A DNA stretch of 64,000 nt, from contig JAOANR010000010.1 in the NCBI GenBank assembly GCA_030278955.1, positions 16,909,086 to 16,973,085 on the forward strand. The letters run 5' to 3'. Position 1 is the first letter of the stretch, and every line of letters begins with the position of its first letter. Shown here piece by piece: positions 56,871-64,000 of the stretch. Origin of the DNA: Hygrophila difformis. Lineage: Eukaryota > Streptophyta > Magnoliopsida > Lamiales > Acanthaceae. The position numbers were made by a program, and so were the translations under genes. The notes beneath the pieces are model-generated. The model saw only the letters and a list, made by a program, of their open reading frames with translations, had not been told where the DNA came from and searched no databases.

Positions 56871-57096
56871 CCGTTGAATACAGGAGTCGGCGGCAGACTT
56901 CCTCCGTACCTCCCGGTGACCGGCCGACGGTGACAGACAGCGGCCCGGAAAGCAGCCCCAAACCTAAGGGAGAAACAGGAAGGCGCATGCAGCGGGTGCG
57001 ACCTAGGGACCAAGACACGAAGACGACGATGGGCAAATTAGGTTTGGGCGAGGGCTGTCGAATTGCTAATGTTATCTTTCCAGTACCTTCTTTCAC
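56871..57096 (-). pseudogene. GC-rich first-exon-like segment
   Basis: An open reading from MKEGTGKITLAIRQP with a canonical AACG|GTGAGT donor near 56871-56865, just upstream of the snurportin exons. It has composition like a 5' UTR or first exon. It does not resemble the snurportin N-terminus, so it is probably the leader of another captured gene. Confidence 0.35.
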
Positions 57097-57557
57097 TAAT
57101 CTTGTTACCTAACATCGGTTGAGGACAAATTATCTTTCCATCAAGCACACCAGAACAGAGAGGACAAATTAGCTTGCCTCTGGAAATGTGATGGCCGTCC
57201 GGTTAAATCACAATAACCAACCTCCATACACAACAATCACCTCAATCGTAAAATCTCCCGAACAAAACCAAGAATTCCTTCAATAGTAAAATCCACACAA
57301 CTCAGCACAACTTCATTCATGAATAAAAATTAAAAGCCTCGAAAATCACAAGCGGTTGAACAAACCCTCCCACCTCTCTCAAAATAAAGCCTCGAAAACA
57401 GATCCTCAACAGAGGATCACGTAAACTTCACGAAAACACCTTTAAAATCACAATGCAAATAAACAAATAAGAAAAAATGGCGGCCAAGAGAATTTAACAA
57501 AAAACTGACTTCAGTGAGAAAGGCAATAATAATAAGAACAAGAATAAGAATATTACC
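57097..57557. other. Spacer in Helitron 5' half
   Basis: AT-rich, no coding signal; bounded on its upstream side by a CTAG|GTAATA donor-like site at about 57558. Confidence 0.4.
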
Positions 57558-58212
57558 TAGATTATGCGTTACGGTAGACAAATGCAAACATGGAGAATCG
57601 GAAACCGAAAAGGATGGAGAATTAGGGAATCAAAACGGAAAAATTGAGAACCCTAGCGGAGGGCAAGACCACAGGAATTGAAGCCCTTCCAATTCCCCAA
57701 ACGCTCACAAAACGGAGGGGGTGAAAGTGAACATGGAGGGAAGTAAAAGGGAGGGGGCGAAAGTGATTCGGTTGAGGAAAAAGGAGAAATCTTTCCAAGG
57801 CAGGGGGTGAAAACGGAGGTGGAACCCCATGCCAAAAGGGAAATTGGCGCAGAGGAAGAAGACGAAGAGGGAGCAGGAGAGCAGATGGGCGAAAGAGCGG
57901 CGCTCGGAACCTGTGCCGCCGGTGACGAATTTGATCCCCACCTTTTGGCCAAAGTGACAGTGATGGAGATGGGGGTTTGGGAAGAGGCCGGTAATGATGA
58001 GAGGGACCTGGGGACAGATCTAATGGCTTCCGGAGTTTCTGGGGCTGACGACGAGGGAGACGGCCGGAGTTGTGAGTGGAGACAGTGGCTAGAGGCGAGG
58101 AGGCTTTCATCGGAGATGAAAATTGAGGGTTTCTTCCCACAATTGGAGACGGGGACCCTCGAGATTCCATAAGAAAGGAAATGGATCGATCAGGTGAAAC
58201 CCGACCCACCAC
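57558..58212 (-). pseudogene. GC-rich 5' exon near Helitron 5' end, unrecognised
   Basis: A 196-codon open reading (58212-57622) rich in Pro, Ser, Leu and Arg, followed by a splice-donor-like site near 57558. Composition and position suggest a captured promoter plus 5' leader rather than a protein. It could drive transcription through the downstream gene fragments, which all lie on this strand. Confidence 0.35.
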
Positions 58213-58337
58213 TGTGTCAATACAATTTTAATCCAATGGCCAGAATTTTAATTGGATTCTGATCCAACGGTCCAGAATCAAATTCAGCTGGACAAAATTT
58301 TGGAGATCTTCTCTTATAATATAGAGAGATATATATA

Positions 58338-58926
58338 TGTTAACCCAATAAAAAATACATTAAGGCCCATCCATTTACGGTCTAAAATTGCTCGGCCCAG
58401 TCCGTGAAGATATATCCGAAAAATGAGGGACTGGAAAAGAGGACGCGTCTCCAAGTCTATAGAGCGGGACACCTTACAAGGAAAGAAGATAGTGGTGAGG
58501 GGCAACATGCAAGTAGGGTATCACCATGAGGCAGCACCAAAAGGAAACAAAAAAGGCGAGGCATCACCCAAGGAAACAAATCAGGGTGAGGCGCCATTTA
58601 AGGAAACGAATCAGGGCGAGGCACCACCAAAGAAGGTAACCATGGTGGAGCTTTCATGGGCTCGAGGGAACCCTAGGTTCCCCACCCCCTATATAAGTAC
58701 AATGTGGCACCAGAGAGCAGAACACCTCCAACACTCCTCAGAGAGCCGTACTTCACTTATTTTACTTTCTTTACAGCTTTTCTGCATTTTACTGCTTTCC
58801 GTTTTTCCAATTCCTTTACAGTTTTCTTTCAATTCATGTAATTTGTTTTCTATTTTTCCTGTAATCTTTCCCCCTGAGTTCATCAATAATAAAGAGATTC
58901 TACTCTCCAAGATTTCACCGTTAAAA
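58338..58926 (+). mobile_element. LTR E1 (5')
   Basis: Starts TGTTAACCCAATAAAAA. TATATAAG at 58690-58697 is the promoter. AATAATAAAG near 58886 is a possible poly(A) signal. It ends TTAAAA where E2 has TTAACA. It contains a short imperfect repeat 'ggaaacaaa(t)caggg(c/t)gaggc' (58550-58625). Confidence 0.88.
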
Positions 58927-58929
58927 AAT

Positions 58930-58948
58930 TGGCACGCCCAGTGGGACC
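58930..58948 (+). other. Primer-binding site of element E
   Basis: TGGCACGCCCAGTGGGACC, three bases after LTR E1. Position and TGG start fit a PBS; the tRNA is not assigned. Confidence 0.7.
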
Positions 58949-59032
58949 CGAGTGGAAAACCATATCCGCTTAGGGTTTATACGTCCCAGATCTGAAAGGT
59001 TAGCAAGTAATTGTACTGAGAAATTTGAAAAG

Positions 59033-60434
59033 ATGTCTCTACATGAAAAGATGCCACTTAGAGCGCCTACTGATGAAGCGGTAGAAAGCACCTCTCAATC
59101 GCAACAGGGGATAATGCAAACCCATACGCTGTCCGAGCAAGTGCTGCTATCGATCACAGAATCGATGGCCGAGTTCATGCCTTTATTCACAAAGCACTTA
59201 GTGGATGTGTTGCGGTCTGCCATGGCCGACCAAGGAGATAGAATTTGCGATTTCTTGCGTATTCAGCAAGATGGAACTGTTCCTGCAAACGACATGAACG
59301 TGCCGCGCAGTCTCCCATGCCCGAGGCCGGCAGACGGCCAACAGAGGGCTTGGGGAGCCGCATATGGCCAGTCGCCACTCCCGGAGTCCGGAAGCAGCCT
59401 GGCTAGTCTGTTCTCATCTTCACATCAGACGGCTTATTCCTTCACCCCAGCGGCACCTAGCATGCAGACCTTTGGTTATGCGGCACCTCCAGTGTCGATC
59501 TATGCATCACTAGGATATTTGATGGCCTCCAGTGCTTCACACGGCTGTCCAGCGGCCTCTGGTGGATCTGGCATGCCACCATGTCAAGCGGCACCCCCTT
59601 TGCCGAACGTTCTCACCACACCTTATATGGCTAACTACTCACCAGTACCGGCACTATCGAACCCTAGTTGGATGCCGCCAATGCAAGGGGGGGCAGGCGG
59701 CACCACAGCCATATGGAGTGGCTTCAACACCGGCCACATCTGCCACAACCGCCATGCCAGTACTGGCGTCCGTACCGAAGCCTAGTTGGATGCCGCCAAC
59801 GCAAGGGGGGCAGGCGCCATAGCCAAATGAAGGGGTTTCGGCACCTGCCACACTTCCCACAATCGCCATGCCTCCTGCACAGATACATGTGGTATCGCCC
59901 TAATTGCTTGCAGACCTAATGCAGCAACATTTTGGAATTCAACTAAGGCCGATGGAGCGGCCTACATACAAGAAACCCTACCCTGATTGGGTAGATACCA
60001 TGCAACCGTATCCAAGGGGATTCAAGATGCCCGAATTCACCACCTTCTCAGGGGACGATGGCAAGTCCACTGTGGAACATATTGGAAAATTCACTGCTGA
60101 ATGTGGTGAAGCGGCGGCTAATGACTGGCTCAAATTGAGGTTGTTTAGTTCATCTCTCACTGGATCCGCCTTTGCATGGTATGCATCCCTCCGGCCTAAC
60201 TCAATCCAAAATTGGGCCAACCTCGAGCGAGCATTTCATGACAGATTTTACACGCCATTAACACAGGTAAGTCTTGCAGACCTGACTAATGCTAAGCAAT
60301 TTACTGAGGAGGCGGCAAGAACATTCATTAATAGATTACAACGGCTCAAGAGCCGATGCACAATGGCGGTCCCTGATAGGGAGATAACCAATGTTGCAGT
60401 GGCGAATATGTTGCCAAAATTGAAAGAACGTTGA
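59033..60434 (+). pseudogene. Gag-like ORF of element E, frameshifted
   Basis: The likely start is MSLHEKMPLRAPTDEAVEST at 59033. It has a Pro/Ser/Ala/Gln-rich N-terminal half with imperfect PSWMPP(M/T)QGG repeats (about 59660-59820). One frameshift lies there and a stop follows near 59902. Then come the conserved gag helices (FKMPEFTTFSGDDGKSTVEH, DWLKLRLFSSSLTGSAFAWY, SIQNWANLERAFHDRFY, ARTFINRLQRLKSRC). The stop is at 60432-60434, with similarity-like coding going on in another frame to about 60653 (RLEKFLEERDEKCRPTYE). The pattern is that of a retrotransposon gag capsid domain. Confidence 0.78.
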
Positions 60435-60670
60435 ATTGTGCCGGATTCCACTCATCTTGCCCAACTGGCCGAGAAAGCGGCCCGCTTGGAAAAGTTCCTT
60501 GAGGAACGCGATGAGAAGTGTCGGCCTACATATGAGACTTATTTCAAGAAAATGAAACCGGATACAGAGGAAGACGAACCAAGGATGGTGATTGCTGTAT
60601 TGACTCTTGGTAGAAACAACCATGGAACGCGATTAACGACGACCAGAAAATAAAAAAAATATAGAAAATC

Positions 60671-60733
<63 letters not shown>
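60671..60733. repeat. (AAT)n microsatellite in element E
   Basis: About 21 consecutive AAT triplets. Confidence 0.95.
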
Positions 60734-61089
60734 TGTAACGTCCTCTGAGTTGTTCTGCGTTTTCAATTCTAATTCAACATTCAATGGTGGCAAGCGGAGA
60801 TGCCGGAGGGAGACGCTGACAACGGCGGTGAAAATTCCGGGCGCTGCGAAGTTGAGCTTTGGAAATTGAGCTCAAGGCGGCGACAAAGCTTGTGGCGACC
60901 GAATCCCTTCAAGTGGCGGCTGAGACATGATCAACGGCGGCCGTGCACTGGTGATGGCGGCTCTTCGGCTATGGATGGCGACTCCGAGGAACGTCTAGAT
61001 GGCGGCTCCCTCGGCTATGGATGGCGGCGCTCGAGGTGTCCAAGGCAAGGAAGATGGCCTCCGGAGCAGAGGGAAGGATGGCAGCCTCT

Positions 61090-61410
61090 CACAAGGAGAC
61101 TGGTGGCGCTCCCTGGCTGGCGGCCTCCCTGGATAACAGCCTCATTGGATGGCGGCCTCCCTGGCTGGCGGCCTCCATCCTCACGGCCTCCCTGGATGGC
61201 GGCCTCCATCCTGGCGGCCTCCCTGGCTAGGGGCCTCCCTGGCTAGCGGCCTCCCTGGCTTGCGACCTCCATCCTAGCGGCCTCCCTGGCTGGCGGCCTC
61301 CCTAGCTGGCGGCCTCCATCCTGGCGGCCTCCCTGGCTAGCGGCCTCCTTGGCTGGCGGCCTCCCTGTATCCTGGCGGCCTCCCTGTATCCTGGCGGCCT
61401 CCCTGGCTTT
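61090..61410. repeat. GC-rich minisatellite in element E
   Basis: Degenerate tandem units of the form CTGGCGGCCTCC(CTGG/ATCC), about 12-28 bases each, more than fifteen times. The surrounding 60930-61090 is less ordered but has the same GGCGGC composition. Both strands stay open for long stretches, giving shadow ORFs that are not genes. Confidence 0.9.
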
Positions 61411-61490
61411 GGGCCTTAATGGGCCGAGACTCAAATCCTAAGTTTAGAGCGCGCAAATTTGTCTTAAAAATGCTAATCAGACAAAATGTG

Positions 61491-61503
61491 TGAGGGGGGC
61501 ATC
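61491..61503 (+). other. Polypurine tract of element E
   Basis: TGAGGGGGGC then ATC immediately before LTR E2. Confidence 0.85.
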
Positions 61504-62093
61504 TGTGAACCCAATAAAAAAAATATATTAAGGCCCATCCATTTACGGTCTAAAATTGCTCGGCCCAGTCCGTGAAGATATATTCGAAAGAGGAGGAACT
61601 GGAAAAGAGGACGCGTCTCCAAGTCCATAGAGCGGGACATCTTACAAGGAAAGAAGATAGTGGTGAGGGGCAACATGTAAGTAGGGTATCACCATGAGGC
61701 ACTACCAAAAGGAAACAAAAGAGGCGAGGCATCACCCAAGAAAACAAATCAGGGTGATGCGCAATCAAAGGAAACGAATCAGGACGATGCACCACTAAAG
61801 AAGGAAACCATGGTGGAGCGTTCATGGGCTCGAGGGAACCCTAGGTTCCCCACCCCCCTATATAAGTGCAATGTGGCACCAGAGAGCAGAATACCTCCAA
61901 CACTCCTCAGAGAGCCGTACTTTACTTATTTTACTTTCTTTACAGCTTTTCTGCATTTTACTGCTTTCCGTTTTTCCAATTCCTTTACAGTTTTCTTTCA
62001 ATTCCTGTAATTTGTTTTCTATTTTTCCTGTAATCTTTCCCCGAGTTCATCAATAAAAAAGAGATTCTACTCTCTAAGATTTCACCGTTAACA
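61504..62093 (+). mobile_element. LTR E2 (3')
   Basis: Direct repeat of LTR E1 starting TGTGAACCC and ending TTAACA; TATATAAG at 61859-61866. Followed by TSD ATATA. Confidence 0.9.
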
Positions 62094-62223
62094 ATATATT
62101 ATATAAAATACTATATAATTATGTGGAGTCTCGAGTGATTATTGATGACTTAAATGTATTAACTAAACTAGCTTCGGCGTATATATAAAATAAATTAACA
62201 ACACTAACCTTCGGGAACGGTTA

Positions 62224-62252
62224 GCCTGCTGAACTATAATTGTTCAGCAGGC
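62224..62252. repeat. Perfect 11-bp-stem hairpin
   Basis: GCCTGCTGAAC / GTTCAGCAGGC with a 7-base AT-rich loop, isolated in AT-rich flanking DNA. Confidence 0.9.
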
Positions 62253-64000
62253 GCAGAATGTTCTAAGGAGACAGCTTGAATGTGCTAATTGGATGAGAGG
62301 GTGGATAATTACCTTTTGTGTCATACTAATATTAAAGGCAATAATGGATTTAATTTACAACTTTAATTCCTGAAATTTAGGAGTGAATGCTACCTACCAA
62401 AATTGCTATTTGATCATTACTACTCAATTGTGTGAAAGTGATACACCCATTTCAGAAACCGAAGAATTTAGTTTTGTGCAAAATTGCCATGTTGCACGTT
62501 TCACTTTCATTCAACTATCATCAATTAACTTATACTCCTATAAACATAGAATAATTTGTGTAACATGCACTCCCACAATCCTTTTCCCAGGCCTTTACTG
62601 GCTTCCCCAAAAAAAAAACATAGAACATTTACAAGAGATGTCTATAACATAAAACCACCGGATGTAAAATTGGCTAAAGTACTAAGTATAAAAGATAGAA
62701 AATATGTGGTGAGTTACGGATTTTGTGCCCTTACAAAAACTTCTGGCCTTTTGTACCGGACCAATATACTACCATTAGTATTACCATTAGAGAATCTCAA
62801 AATGTTTACAATATCAGGACGACTCAAGCACATCAAATTAAGGACACTAGCACAAACTAAACAGACATCAAGCACACGCCGAGTAAACATCCGCACAATA
62901 TAACAAAAAGACTGTTCCATAGACAGTCAACTTTTAAGTTTTAGTTGTTCGTTTAGAATCAAAGTTACAAGCAAACTCTTGTACTATTATGTGGGTGAGG
63001 GGTGTAATCTCCAAATTTGGGGAAAATCTCAATTAACACTAGTGCATACACCCAAACATCAATTCCATAGTTAAAAGATGCAATTCAAGCTGTGCATAGA
63101 AATATAAAAAATCCATTGTTGCATTGAAGGTACATAATCATTAGAAAAACAACCGCCTGTATATAGTCACACAAAAAACCAACACATACAATAACCTTGA
63201 GCACCACATGAAAATGGCTACATTATCTCAATCTGAACATATTCTCAGCACATGAGCAATGGATCAACCACTCTCAAATAGGTTATCTCAATTAACCAAT
63301 CAGTACAGACATTGCCTCATAAGAAAATCATATAAAACAGGGTAAATACGCTGCACATCTGTCCACCAGGTTAAGCAATATTGAAACTTTAATCAACATC
63401 ATATCTCATAATCAAGACTTTCCATGCTCCTCATTTGCAACTACCTAAAGGGAATATATCAAATTATCCCGAACCGCCTTGTCCTCCTCGAATCCTTCCA
63501 AACCGATTCCTACTATTGAAATGCCACACCCATTCACGGTGACGAACAAAATAAAAAAAAAAAATATCTGTCATAAGGAGGACAGTCACCAATAGTCAGC
63601 ACAGAGATGGTATCAAAACAATCACATATATAATGGAACAACAACACACACATGGTCAGGCGTTAGGTGGAATCATAAAACATAAACATTTTTAAGAATT
63701 GAAGTTGAACATCACTACTGTTGTATTATCACTTAAGTACATCTATTTAGCAATATCAGCACACGATGGTGGTCATCTAAGCACACCCATCGCAAAAATA
63801 ATATTGGTCATGATTTACAGAAACAATTTTACTAATTAATTAGTACAACATTATTAGCACCCATCAGTTGTCATCTAATCACACGTATCGCAACTTATTA
63901 GCACATACCAAATCTTGACATTTAATAAACACGATTTAAAAATAGCACGTTCGTTTTAGTAATATGACAATCAGTACGTGTATCCTAATAACCATCACCA
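62253..64000. other. AT-rich region without recognised gene
   Basis: No splice-connected coding exons, TE termini or RNA genes that I can support. A GC-rich island near 63470-63556 could be the last exon of a minus-strand gene, but no acceptor was found. Confidence 0.5.

Larger units (their letters stand above)
47558..58329 (-). mobile_element. Non-autonomous Helitron carrying several gene fragments
   Basis: Minus-strand 5' end TCTCTCTATATTATAAGAG at 58329, preceded by host A. The 3' end is CTAG (47561-47558), followed by host T, with a perfect 7-bp-stem hairpin (47569-47585, GCTGTGC ATC GCACAGC) seven bases inside. These are the standard Helitron signals (5' TC, subterminal hairpin, CTRR, insertion between A and T, no TSD). 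There is no Rep/helicase coding. All recognisable gene fragments inside lie on the same strand and keep introns, the pattern known from gene-capturing plant Helitrons. Confidence 0.85.
58338..62093 (+). mobile_element. Element E: non-autonomous gag-only LTR retrotransposon
   Basis: Two LTRs (58338-58926 and 61504-62093), PBS-like sequence (58930-58948), PPT (61491-61500) and TSD ATATA (58333-58337 and 62094-62098). The internal region holds a gag-like ORF but no protease, RT or integrase. It then has an (AAT)n tract and a GC-rich minisatellite. Probably mobilised by a relative of the Tat/Athila branch, judging by gag. Confidence 0.88.

Noticed and set aside
60800..61434. ORFs on both strands in the GC-rich minisatellite
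   Set aside because: They follow from the repeat unit lacking stop codons.
47220..62180. Similar phrases 'gagtctcga...tgatta...aactagctt' on both sides of the Helitron/E block (47233 and 62131)
   Set aside because: Short and imperfect; could be an old local duplication, but not supportable without alignment.
63470..63556. Possible last exon of a minus-strand gene (reads WVWHFNSRNRFGRIRGGQ)
   Set aside because: No splice acceptor before it and no upstream exons in view; insufficient evidence.
1..64000. tRNA, rRNA or other structured RNA genes
   Set aside because: None recognised; the only tRNA-like strings are retrotransposon primer-binding sites.

Overview
This window is repeat-dense nuclear DNA from a flowering plant, probably a eudicot. 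It holds Athila-lineage and chromovirus LTR retrotransposons, a copia relic, a LINE tail, a Helitron, and pieces of plant genes (F-box/TPR proteins, a CYP704-type P450, a kinesin-5 and a snurportin). I see no intact, ordinary host gene. Boundaries come from reading termini, target-site duplications (TSDs), primer-binding sites (PBS), polypurine tracts (PPT) and splice junctions by eye; no alignment or database search was run.

Layout. (1) 1-2514: an Athila-type LTR ('LTR B', minus strand, running off the left edge), packed with GC-rich palindromes. (2) 2515-18628: an Athila-lineage element on the minus strand. Its 5' LTR ('LTR A') is 15249-18628, the tRNA-Asp-type PBS is 15231-15248, and a degraded gag-pol runs 15101-9319. 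Downstream, in the place where Athila elements carry an env-like gene, are four F-box-like genes in a row (8594-4760) and an unrecognised 654-codon ORF (4417-2453). (3) 18640-19258: a copia RNase H relic. (4) 19262-20980 and 45367-46505: two halves of a second copy of the F-box/ORF654/LTR A arrangement, split by about 24.4 kb of nested insertions. (5) 20981-24780 plus about 44948-45366: a second LTR B (plus strand), apparently a solo LTR, carrying entirely different palindromes from the first. (6) 24781-27176: a chromovirus-type 3' LTR ('D') nested in it. (7) 27762-44942: a tandem retrotransposon array LTR-internal-LTR-internal-LTR ('C'), bounded by one perfect 5-bp TSD (CTTAG). Its internal regions keep a pol chromodomain end and a coiled-coil ORF and carry a long antisense ORF. 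(8) 46650-47070: a LINE RNase H tail. (9) 47558-58329: a 10.8-kb non-autonomous Helitron that has captured same-strand fragments of P450, kinesin-5, snurportin and unrecognised genes with their introns. (10) 58338-62093: a gag-only LTR element ('E') with TSD ATATA. (11) 62094-64000: AT-rich sequence with no gene seen.

The main new signals are these. First, an Athila element family appears to carry an accessory cassette of F-box genes plus ORF654. Two copies share it, and both keep twin 12-bp-stem hairpins between the last F-box gene and ORF654. Second, arrays of short hairpins or palindromes occur in LTRs A, B and C. The arm sequences differ between families, between copies, and even between neighbouring units, but the two arms of each hairpin mostly change together. 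Whether these two features are connected (for example anti-silencing proteins and their target motifs) is speculation, but both are testable.
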